DNA from: Gracilaria gracilis | Lineage: Eukaryota; Rhodophyta; Florideophyceae; Gracilariales; Gracilariaceae | Assembly: GCA_030374805.1 (NCBI GenBank) | Contig: JARGSG010000036.1 | Coordinates: 248,001-312,000, forward strand | DNA: 64,000 bases | Direction of reading: 5' to 3' | Shown: positions 19,314 through 27,924 of the stretch, one piece after another | Position numbering within the stretch: the first letter of the stretch is position 1 | How the letters are laid out: every line of letters starts with the position of its first letter | The notes under the pieces: generated by a model | Seen by the model: only the letters and a program-made list of their open reading frames with translations | Databases searched by the model: none | Told to the model about the DNA's origin: nothing | Program-made: the position numbers and the translations under genes

Positions 19314-20255
19314 ATGACGGCTCAATCTCCCTCGGCAGTCGAGTCCACTGCCGCCGTGTCACCCATCAACTTCACTCTCATCACCTCCCGTTCCGCCCTG
19401 GTGTCCATTCTGGCCGCCACCATCCAGGCGCACGTCTCCGTAAACGATGAGCTTCCCGAGCCGCCCTTCGACGAAATGACCGTCTTCCACGCGCTCGAAG
19501 CCCCCTCCATCTCCGTCGCCGAGTACGTCGCGCGCGTCTGCAAGTACGCCTTCTGCTCAGAGGCCTGCCTCGTCGCGGCGTACCACTACATCACGCGTGC
19601 CATCGAGAAGGACCCCAAGCTGGCGCTCACCTCGCTCAGTGTGCACCGTCTGTTCATCACCGCTATTGTACTGGCGTCCAAGTATTTCGATGACTTGTCG
19701 TACAACCTGGTGTACTACTCCAAGGTTGGCGGACTGCCGCACAAGGAGCTCTCCAACCTGGAGATGCAGATGCTTCACATCCTTGACTTTCGGTTAAACA
19801 TCCCAGCTGCCGCCTTCGCCGAGATTGAGGCCAACCTCATTTCGGGGCTCAAGGTTATGGAAGCCAATGCCGCGAAGCCTGCCGTCACCGACCTCGTCGC
19901 CCAAGCACGTGAAGCGATGAAGGACCCGGAAATGCACTCTGTGCCATTCGAGCTTCTCCCAGGAGAGCAGCCATCGGAGGTCACATCAAGCACCAGCTGC
20001 CTGCCACTCAAGTCAACTGTGCCTGTGTCCACCGTTGTGCCTGTGGTCGAGACTTCGCTCTCGAGAAACTCCTCACTAGCTTCAGTGCCTGATGAGGCTA
20101 TTTTCGCCCACTCGCACTCGAAGAGGCTGTCGTTCTCGCAGAGAACGTTTGGCCGACAAAGAAGTTCGAAGACACACTCGAGATTCTCTCACTCTCCGAT
20201 GTCACCGGACAGCTCATATAGACGGAGGGCTCGCGCTTCTCTGGGTGTCAAATGA
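19314..20255 (+). CDS. PHO80/U-type cyclin
   Basis: The protein has 313 residues from ATG 19314 (context ACCATGA). The cyclin box spans about residues 50-165: 'VFHALEAPSISVAEYVARVC', 'CLVAAYHYITRAI', 'LSVHRLFITAIVLASKYFDD', 'NLVYYSKVGGLPHKELSNLE' and 'MLHILDFRLNI'. This order is that of the PHO80-like family (yeast Pcl/Pho80, plant CYCU/CYCP), which activates Pho85-type CDKs in phosphate and cell-cycle control. The C-terminal 110 residues are Ser-rich with SP sites and a basic end, likely disordered and phosphorylated. The long CpG-rich upstream region suggests complex control. Confidence 0.9.
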   Translation: MTAQSPSAVESTAAVSPINFTLITSRSALVSILAATIQAHVSVNDELPEPPFDEMTVFHALEAPSISVAEYVARVCKYAFCSEACLVAAYHYITRAIEKDPKLALTSLSVHRLFITAIVLASKYFDDLSYNLVYYSKVGGLPHKELSNLEMQMLHILDFRLNIPAAAFAEIEANLISGLKVMEANAAKPAVTDLVAQAREAMKDPEMHSVPFELLPGEQPSEVTSSTSCLPLKSTVPVSTVVPVVETSLSRNSSLASVPDEAIFAHSHSKRLSFSQRTFGRQRSSKTHSRFSHSPMSPDSSYRRRARASLGVK

Positions 20256-20903
20256 GTTTTTCGTTACAACTCTTGTACCCTTGTACTCGTTGCCCACTGC
20301 CAATATCTGGCCCTGTCTAGCTTAGCCTAATTACTCAACTCGTAAAACACCACAACACTATCCGTAATAGTCGTTTTCTACATAAGTATCAGTGTACTTC
20401 CGAGAGCCCTTTCAGTGTGTTCTTGCGGGTGCGAGACCTGTAAAAATGTTGCCCTGGCGTGGCTGTTGACCACGAAACAAGTGAAACGACAGTTTGTTGA
20501 TAGTGAAAGACTTTGTCTACGTTTCAGGGTCAGGCCAGTGTCTTCAGCTTTCTGCGTTCGAATTCGATCGTGTGTAGATTTTCCCGCACTGCTAAAACAC
20601 GAGCGTTCTGCTTCCAGCCGTTGTTCTTCAAACAGCCCCCTGCGTATGTGGGCACGTTTTTTCATGGTCCGCGTTTCATCGCTCTGTGCGCTGAATGCCA
20701 TGCCCATACAGGGGCACCCCTGCGCAGAGCTCCAAACGTGATCAAATTCACACTTACACAGCGGCAGGGAGAGCGTTATTGCGGTGCCACGGCAGTGGCA
20801 AAGATCATCAAGAGCAGAATATGACTTGTGCACATCGCAACATTCAAAACAAATGTTTCTAGTTTTACTTGCACAACAACAGCTACAACAGTGTTGAACT
20901 CAG
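20256..20903. other. Intergenic region between convergent cyclin and RPB1 genes
   Basis: About 650 bp separating two convergent 3' ends. Overlapping open frames on both strands (20378-20833) show no family features. I see no gene. Confidence 0.4.
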
Positions 20904-23900
20904 TCATTCATCTTGAGAGCCTTCGTCCTGAGGAGAATGCCCTCGCGGCGACGGAGCGCGTGGTGAGTACTGCGGGGAGGAAGGCGAGTATTGCGGCGAG
21001 CTTGGAGACGCCGAATTCCCAGGTTGATAAGCACCGGTTCCTCCACCATGCCGCGCAGCGCCCTGTGGCATGAAGCCAGGCGTTGAGGGAGAATACCCTT
21101 GAGCGGCGGGAGAGCTCGGGCTAAACGCTGGAGAACCAGGGCTGTATGCTCTTGGCGTCCCCGGGCTGTAGGTCAGGCCGCCGCCACCTCCATACCCTGC
21201 AGCTGGTGATGCTGCCGTGGAGTTGTAGCCCGGGCTTGTCGGGGAATACGCACCGCCGCCCGAACCACCACCCCCTGCAGCTCGAGCAGCACTCGGGCTG
21301 TAGGCGGGACTTGTCGGACTGAAGCCAGGGCTTGTTGGCGAGTACTTGGCAACCAAACCCGGTGATTGCGGAACACCTGACAGACCTGCCGCCGGCGATT
21401 TCAAGCTGTAGCCAGGGCTCGAAGGAACAAAAGAGGAATGATTACCAGCCCCATATGGGCTAGCTGCTCTCGCTGGACTGGCCGCCGCCGGACTAGCCAT
21501 GTAGGCCGGGCTCGCAGCTGAGTAAGCCGGACTCGCAGCATAAGCAGGGCTCGCGGCGTACGCAGGGCTCGCGGCGTACGCAGGGCTCGCAGCATATGCT
21601 GGGCTTGTAGCGTAGGGGCTGGCTCCTCCAACACCACCAGGACTTACCGGAGTGACATAGTCTCTTCCTGGAGATTGTAAGGGAGTAGCTCCACCGCCAA
21701 GTCCAGGTCCTTTAGGTGATGCAACTGGCGAAAATTGTGCATCATCTGCTGACGGCGACATCTGTGACATTAGCGGAGAACCGACTCTCATAGATCCGGC
21801 TCTGTTAGGTGTGCTCCACGCTGCAGGTGAGTATGCATTTCCAGGTGTTGCCCGAATGTCAGCACCCCTCCGTCGACCAGGCGTAGCTTCTACACGAGCG
21901 GGGGTCCATCTTCCTGCGTCATACCCATCCGTTATCATGGGTGACGGAGCAAATGCGGTAACTCCTTTCGGTTCAATGGCGTCCTGCAACATTTTCTCAT
22001 TAAGCATCAACTTGAAGTATCCGGTTCCAATTGGGGCCATTTGCCCAAGCATGATGTTTTCGGTAACACCTTGCAGATGATCAGCTATGCCATGTGTTGC
22101 TGCTTCTAATAAAATGTCCGTAGTTTCTTCGAAAGAGCACTTCATTAGAGGTCCAGTGTCTACACGGTTTATGCCATGGCGAGTGATAGCCATAAGATGG
22201 CCTCTGTACGTCATAACGTCCACGAGGATTGACAGATGCCTGTAGTTCACGTAAGCTCCATCGAAGGAGATGACGCCACGAATCTCGTTGAGTAATGCCT
22301 CTCGTACGGCTTCAATGCCCAAAACTTCAAAGATTTCAACAATATCGTTTGATAAAGTACGAGTATGATCAACATCTTCATGGGCCATGACTGCCAACAA
22401 ATTAACGCCGTCAGTATCAAGAACCCATTCTTCCTTATTCTTAAACGTCCCAGTTAGCTTATCCACATACGACTGACGAGACTTGCGCATAAAAACCTTT
22501 CTAATGCCAGAAATCCCTCCCAGGTTCATCTGCTGGAGCAGATTCCCTTCCAAACGTCTGAGGAAAACGGAGTCATCGTCATCATATTGATCGTCATCCT
22601 CCATCGCATCGCTACCCATTTGCATATCCCCATACTTCTCTCGCGTAGTATCATCCTGGAGCCGCAATCTCAATACCATCTTCTCATCATTGTCCTGGGA
22701 CCTGATAATGTGAACATCGTTACCAAATGTATCAGTAACAGAGTTCTCAACAAGATCCATACTAATTTCTCGATCTTGTAGCATATCTTTGTCCAAAGAA
22801 ATGCGCAACAACCACGGAGACACACCTGAGGGTACATCTTCAATTTCAAAGTACGACGACACCATCTCTCGATCCTCAGCAACCACTGTTGTCTGTGGAT
22901 CAGGGTCAAAGTAAATCTCCGAGCATTGCGCCACATCCTCCAAACTTGTGTGTTGCAAAGATGCTTGGACTCTCTTTGAAGTGTCCCTATCGACCCCATC
23001 TTTCAAATATACAGTGAGTGACGGAGTCTTTGTGTTCTTCGATACATTTATGATTTCTTTCAGCCTTGGAACTCCTAATGTCACATTCTTTGCTGACACT
23101 CCAGCATAGTGGAAAGTGTTCAGAGTCATCTGCGTCGCTGGTTCTCCGATTGACTGAGCTGCAATGGCACCAATGTTTTCTCCGGGAGCCACACGGCTTG
23201 TCATGAAACGACTCTCAATTTCACCTAAGATCCACAAAAACGCCTCGTCATTAAGACGGTGTTCGACAATCAGCTTTTTGCTGGCAAGCATTGCACGAAT
23301 GTGAATCTGGAACAGCAAAGTGGCATTGTCTTGTGCTTCCTTAGCCAGTGGATCAACATACCCCGCAATACCTTCGAGTACATTGGGATTGCCACCTTCC
23401 TGGCTGTACTGAAACGCTGCATCTTCTAAAGCGGACTCATCTCCTAGCACCAATACGCGCGTTCTCTTCAATAGCATACGAACGCCCTTTCTAATCTGAT
23501 CCGGTGTAAGAGTGGAGAGGGAATCTGGACGGATTCCATGGAGCAGTTTGGCATTCCAAATGACCCGATCCACATTGACCGCAAGCGGACGTTTGGGATC
23601 ACTGTTCTTGACGATTTCCTCTCGAAGAATTCGACGATCGCGCTTAATCTGCTCGAATTCTTCGGTGAGCATGATGTGCATTTGGGCATCTTGTCTGATT
23701 CTATCACACGTATCATCGTTGAGATAAGGGCGGCCCCGTTCGTCACGGCCAAAAGATGCATCAGTTGGGTCAAGCCAAAACTCTTTCTCCAGTTTCTTAT
23801 CAGACATCTTGTGTGTTCGAAGGCTCTGATCCTCGAGAAAAGTCGCATCCATACCGTCTTCTCCGTATAGGAACTCTATGATATGGTTACAAGAATTCCG

Positions 23901-26429
23901 TACAGTTCCGTCATATCTAACCATGATATCCTCCATAGCTTTAATCAATCTGCGCTGAATATATCCGGTTTCAGCCGTCTTCACTGCAGTATCGATCAAT
24001 CCTTCACGACCTCCCATCGCGTGAAAGAAAAATTCGGAGGGTGTGAGGCCTCGTAAATAAGAATTCTCGACGAAACCACGACTTTCTGGACCAAGATCAT
24101 CAAGCACAAAGTGAGGAAGCGTTCTTCGGGAAAATCCGTATGCTATTCGCTTTCCCTCTACGTTCTGCTGACCTACACATGCACAAATTTGTGAGATGTT
24201 AATAAAGGAACCTTTGGAGCCAGCGCTTACCATTCGTTTGATGTTGTTAGATTTTAAGAGAGAATCCTGAGCAGAGGAACCTGATTTATCTCGGGCACCA
24301 TTTAGCACTTTGTTGACTTCGGTTTCAAAGGACTCCATCATGCTCTTCCCTGGGAGTAGTGTTAGCTCCTTCTCCTGGGCTTTCCGAACCAGATCCTTTA
24401 CATCATCCTTTGCATTCTGAATAGTTTGGATGACATTCCGCATAGTTCTCTCATCGGCAATGGTGTCACCAATTCCAATGGACTGGCCTCTATGCAGCAC
24501 GTAGTGGTTTACCAAAACCTGGATCTGTGAGATCATCGTGTCGGTTACCTTTGGGCCGAACTCCTTCCAAGTGACATGAATCAATCCATTCGCAGATGTT
24601 CCAACCGTCTTCTTGTCCACAATTCCACAGATAAGCTCTCCTCTGGAAATATATACCTTTGTATCTCCCGGTGAGATGTCGGTGTTCTCTTCATCCGGAT
24701 GGGTTATATTGAAGCGCACGAGGTTTACAGGGGGTAACACTAGGGAAAATATCTGCTTCCCAGTCCAAAGAGGTCTTGGCTTGTATATTGTGGGCTCAGG
24801 AACTACACCATCCCAATCCCCAACGTGCATGAGCAGATTCATAACAAAATCTCTCTCGAGAAAAGTGTCTCTCTGCGTGAAAAGCATGCATCCAAGAAGC
24901 GTATCTTGGACAATACCCATAACCGGCTTATTACCCTGGGGAGACACGATGCAGTGTGGAACAAGCATGAGCTCCTGAACCTCAGCACGGGTCTGGTGAG
25001 ATTGTGGAACGTGCAAATTCATTTCGTCCCCATCGAAATCGGCATTGTATGGAGATGTCACTGAAAGGTTCAGGCGAAAAGTCGAGTACGGCATAACGCG
25101 TATCCTGTGCCCCATAATAGACATTTTATGAAGACTTGGCTGACGATTGAACAACACGTAGTCCCCATCCTTGATGTGGCGGATAACTTTGAAGCCCACC
25201 TCTAGTCGGACCATTGAGCGATCTGAGAGATATGCAAGGCTTACCTTTTTTCCATCTTCACGTTGGATTGAATGAGCTCCGGGGTACTCGTTCGGTCCGT
25301 TCAGTACAAGTTTTCGCATTTCTGCCATGTTATAGGTGGTCACCAATTCAGGATACGTCAGATTCTGGGCAATTGTTCTGGGAACACCAACCTCGTGGAG
25401 CTTAAGGTTTGGGTCTGGGGTAATAACGGTTCTTGCGCTGAAATCAACACGTTTCCCCATAAGGTTTCCTCTCACTCGACCTTCTTTTCCTTTGAAGCGT
25501 TGGCCAATACTCTTTATAGCTCGACTACCTCCACGTACAGTTGCCGTAACAACTCCAGGAATCTCATTGTTCATGTATGTGGCAACATGGTATTGTACGA
25601 GATCAATCTGTTCCCGAATAGTATGGGCTACGGCTCCGGTAGATTCTAACACTCGCAGAGCGTTATTGTTCTTGACAATATCCCCGAGTTTGTTCGTAAG
25701 GTCATCCTCATTTCTCAGACCGTTTCGTGCTACAGAGGGACGCACTGGTAGAGGGGGAACAGGCAACAGAGTGAGGATAAGCCATTCCGGACGAGACCAT
25801 TGTGGGGACAGGCCAAGTGCGGAGCAGTCTCTGTCAGAAATTCGCTTGAAGATGGCATGTGTTCTCTCCGCAGTAATGGTCTGTTTACGATCGACTGCCT
25901 CATCGGAGTTGTCTGGAAACACAGCCCGAATACGGAACCCATCGCGAGAGTATTTCGGCTGTGTATGACCACACCCGTCTTGAGCGGCGCAAACCTTTTT
26001 GGTTCCGCTTGTCGCTCGCATAGCGGCACGCATTCTTGTCGTGGGCCTCTTGACCTTCAGCAAATCCTCCACAGCACGCTCCGTACACAAGATCCTGGAA
26101 CAGTAATGGCACACACATCTGAGGACTTTGAGTGTGGTGTTCATGAAGCCAATGTTGTACATAGGCTTTGCCAACTCTACGTGACCAAAATGGCCGGTGC
26201 AAACCCTGTCTATGCATCCGCATGTTTGGCAGGGAAGCTGAGAACCATTAGAACCAAGGCGACGGTCGGCGGTTCCTTCAACTACCGGCACACCGTTCTC
26301 GTGCGTCTTTTCGTGCTTGATCTCTGCAACAGACATGCGACGAATCTCCTCAGGGCCCAGGATTCCGAACTGAACGGTCTTGAGCTTGCGCTCCGGAGCG
26401 CTCGAGTAGGGAAACGATGACATAATCAT
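20904..26429 (-). CDS. RPB1: RNA polymerase II largest subunit RPB1 with degenerate CTD
   Basis: The protein has 1841 residues in a single exon. The N-terminal clamp has the zinc site 'CQTCGCIDRVCTGHFGH'. The active-centre loop reads 'NADFDGDEMNLHVPQS' with the three metal-binding Asp residues. 'GREGLIDTAVKTAETGYIQR' is the bridge helix and 'GEPATQMTLNTFHYAG' the trigger-loop region. The C-terminal domain, about the last 290 residues, has no regular heptad array. It has a block of YAASPA hexads (21540-21620), then scattered YSPTSPG, YSPGSPA, FSPSSPA and YSPSSPQ units separated by Gly/Ala-rich linkers, and an acidic end. Red algae are known for such altered CTDs. The core is intact, so the enzyme should be functional. 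Confidence 0.98.
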   Translation of the reverse strand: MIMSSFPYSSAPERKLKTVQFGILGPEEIRRMSVAEIKHEKTHENGVPVVEGTADRRLGSNGSQLPCQTCGCIDRVCTGHFGHVELAKPMYNIGFMNTTLKVLRCVCHYCSRILCTERAVEDLLKVKRPTTRMRAAMRATSGTKKVCAAQDGCGHTQPKYSRDGFRIRAVFPDNSDEAVDRKQTITAERTHAIFKRISDRDCSALGLSPQWSRPEWLILTLLPVPPLPVRPSVARNGLRNEDDLTNKLGDIVKNNNALRVLESTGAVAHTIREQIDLVQYHVATYMNNEIPGVVTATVRGGSRAIKSIGQRFKGKEGRVRGNLMGKRVDFSARTVITPDPNLKLHEVGVPRTIAQNLTYPELVTTYNMAEMRKLVLNGPNEYPGAHSIQREDGKKVSLAYLSDRSMVRLEVGFKVIRHIKDGDYVLFNRQPSLHKMSIMGHRIRVMPYSTFRLNLSVTSPYNADFDGDEMNLHVPQSHQTRAEVQELMLVPHCIVSPQGNKPVMGIVQDTLLGCMLFTQRDTFLERDFVMNLLMHVGDWDGVVPEPTIYKPRPLWTGKQIFSLVLPPVNLVRFNITHPDEENTDISPGDTKVYISRGELICGIVDKKTVGTSANGLIHVTWKEFGPKVTDTMISQIQVLVNHYVLHRGQSIGIGDTIADERTMRNVIQTIQNAKDDVKDLVRKAQEKELTLLPGKSMMESFETEVNKVLNGARDKSGSSAQDSLLKSNNIKRMVSAGSKGSFINISQICACVGQQNVEGKRIAYGFSRRTLPHFVLDDLGPESRGFVENSYLRGLTPSEFFFHAMGGREGLIDTAVKTAETGYIQRRLIKAMEDIMVRYDGTVRNSCNHIIEFLYGEDGMDATFLEDQSLRTHKMSDKKLEKEFWLDPTDASFGRDERGRPYLNDDTCDRIRQDAQMHIMLTEEFEQIKRDRRILREEIVKNSDPKRPLAVNVDRVIWNAKLLHGIRPDSLSTLTPDQIRKGVRMLLKRTRVLVLGDESALEDAAFQYSQEGGNPNVLEGIAGYVDPLAKEAQDNATLLFQIHIRAMLASKKLIVEHRLNDEAFLWILGEIESRFMTSRVAPGENIGAIAAQSIGEPATQMTLNTFHYAGVSAKNVTLGVPRLKEIINVSKNTKTPSLTVYLKDGVDRDTSKRVQASLQHTSLEDVAQCSEIYFDPDPQTTVVAEDREMVSSYFEIEDVPSGVSPWLLRISLDKDMLQDREISMDLVENSVTDTFGNDVHIIRSQDNDEKMVLRLRLQDDTTREKYGDMQMGSDAMEDDDQYDDDDSVFLRRLEGNLLQQMNLGGISGIRKVFMRKSRQSYVDKLTGTFKNKEEWVLDTDGVNLLAVMAHEDVDHTRTLSNDIVEIFEVLGIEAVREALLNEIRGVISFDGAYVNYRHLSILVDVMTYRGHLMAITRHGINRVDTGPLMKCSFEETTDILLEAATHGIADHLQGVTENIMLGQMAPIGTGYFKLMLNEKMLQDAIEPKGVTAFAPSPMITDGYDAGRWTPARVEATPGRRRGADIRATPGNAYSPAAWSTPNRAGSMRVGSPLMSQMSPSADDAQFSPVASPKGPGLGGGATPLQSPGRDYVTPVSPGGVGGASPYATSPAYAASPAYAASPAYAASPAYAASPAYSAASPAYMASPAAASPARAASPYGAGNHSSFVPSSPGYSLKSPAAGLSGVPQSPGLVAKYSPTSPGFSPTSPAYSPSAARAAGGGGSGGGAYSPTSPGYNSTAASPAAGYGGGGGLTYSPGTPRAYSPGSPAFSPSSPAAQGYSPSTPGFMPQGAARHGGGTGAYQPGNSASPSSPQYSPSSPQYSPRAPSPRGHSPQDEGSQDE
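21530..21625 (-). repeat. 18-bp tandem repeat coding YAASPA in the RPB1 CTD
   Basis: At least four near-identical 18-bp units encode Tyr-Ala-Ala-Ser-Pro-Ala in a row. Some neighbouring units differ only at silent positions. They look like recent tandem duplications inside the CTD coding region. Confidence 0.8.
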
Positions 26430-26520
26430 GATGGGTTGAAGATCTCAAGCTGACTTGGACGCAAGCGTACGGAAATGTGAACAAATTGGGCACAGGGCAA
26501 CGCGATGGCAACGTTTGTAG

Positions 26521-26724
26521 ATGAGCGACTCGATTCCGAAGGATTCACTCAAGGAAGAATTGGAGGATACGCTTAATCTCTGTTGGAGATCTGATGTGAA
26601 GCTAGCGCAGGAGTGGAGCTGGGCCTGCACGGAAGTAGTGAGATATATGTACACTGACAGAAGGCTGCCAGAATTAGTAACAGGAGAAGCTCCACCGGCT
26701 AAAAGGGCGAGATGTTTGCGATGA
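26521..26724 (+). CDS. Small hypothetical protein divergent from RPB1
   Basis: A 67-codon frame with a proper ATG sits 92 bp from the RPB1 start in divergent orientation. The product is acidic and helical ('DSLKEELEDTLNLCW'), has several Trp and Tyr, and ends with a basic 'PPAKRARCLR' that could be a nuclear signal. Codon use looks protein-like and I do not recognise the family. It might be a complete small protein, a first exon or a chance frame. Confidence 0.35.
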   Translation: MSDSIPKDSLKEELEDTLNLCWRSDVKLAQEWSWACTEVVRYMYTDRRLPELVTGEAPPAKRARCLR

Positions 26725-27924
26725 GAAACGGAGTATAAAGTTGAAAGTTAAGGCGATGGTGAACGGGCTTTTGCACGGGGGAAGGCAACGTAGGAGAAGA
26801 GTGAAGGGGCAGAAACGTAGACAGGCGGGCACAAAGAGGGGCCACCACCTCGGGAGGTAGCGCCCGGAGTCGGCGACAAAGCAATCCGCCGCGAGTGGTT
26901 TGCAGCCAAACGAGGACGGACGTGGGTAACGCGAGACGCAGGGGAAGGCGCGAAGAAAAAACCGGCGACCGGGTCGGCCAGCGCTAATGGAAGCGCCATA
27001 ACGCGTTTGGCGCGAGGTTTTTGAACGAATTCGCGCGCCAGTTGAACATCCCCACAGAGCAGCCCTGTTCTGCACTGCAGCCGCTCCAGCACAGCGCGCA
27101 GACGCGAGCGGACGTTTTGCTCGTCGCGCCACCGGCGTGTTCGTCGCCGTTGTCCAATTTTGAAGTTGAATCCAGCAAAGCGTTGCCCCGTTATGACCCC
27201 TGCCTCGATCCATTTTCCCGGAGCGCTGCCTCGGGTAGCCCATTGGGCTGTCAGTAGCCGTTGGGTACGATGCTGCTCGGATCACGAGGGCGAAGGTAAA
27301 CGCGACGGCTTCACACTTCCTGTATCTATGCCCAGAAGAGTACAAGGGTATTCGATTCGGTAACTTTTGCATTGCAGTTGCCGTTTTTGAATCAAAACAG
27401 CAATCATGGCATCAGAGGCATCAAGGAATTGAAGTTCAGCTGCTATTCAAAACGCTAAAGTCAGTGAAGAAAGGAGTAAAGCTATTGAGCATGTTGCTGT
27501 GCATTTCGTAGTAAGGATTGCCTCCAGTTTCAAGATTATGACTTCTGAAGCAAAGCAAATCAAGGACAGCAACTGCTCTCGGCAATCATGTTTCGACCTC
27601 GCTTGCTCCAACTTCGTTGAGAGGAGCACAGAATCGCACAGAAATGACCATCCGCCCTGAAAGAAGAAAGAAAGTGAGTCAAACAATGTTTATCAATCAA
27701 ACGCTGTGCTGTGCTATGGTATCACTTAGAATGTTACAATGAAGCATGCGTAGTCTGCAAACAATCATCGCGGGTAATCTCGAAGCCAGCAAAGCTCGAC
27801 GAGAATCCAGGGATGAGAAGGTAAACTGTCAAATTCCTAAGTGCCTACCAGAAACTTGAGCACTAGAGCTTGTTGTCCACTTTCCAAAACCCCAAGTGTG
27901 AGTGTCACACATCACCCAGCGATT
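26725..27924. other. Intergenic region between RPB1 and TAF4
   Basis: About 1.2 kb. Bases 26830-27200 are GC-rich and could be a promoter. The minus-strand frame 26674-27372 overlaps this and appears to be an artefact of base composition. I see no gene. Confidence 0.4.

Noticed and set aside
20378-20833. Frames on both strands between cyclin and RPB1
   Set aside because: No recognisable domain or start context; region is the shared 3' flank of two convergent genes.
26674-27372. 232-codon minus-strand frame between RPB1 and TAF4
   Set aside because: Composition follows local GC, no family features, many Arg/Cys/Trp typical of shadow frames in GC-rich promoters.
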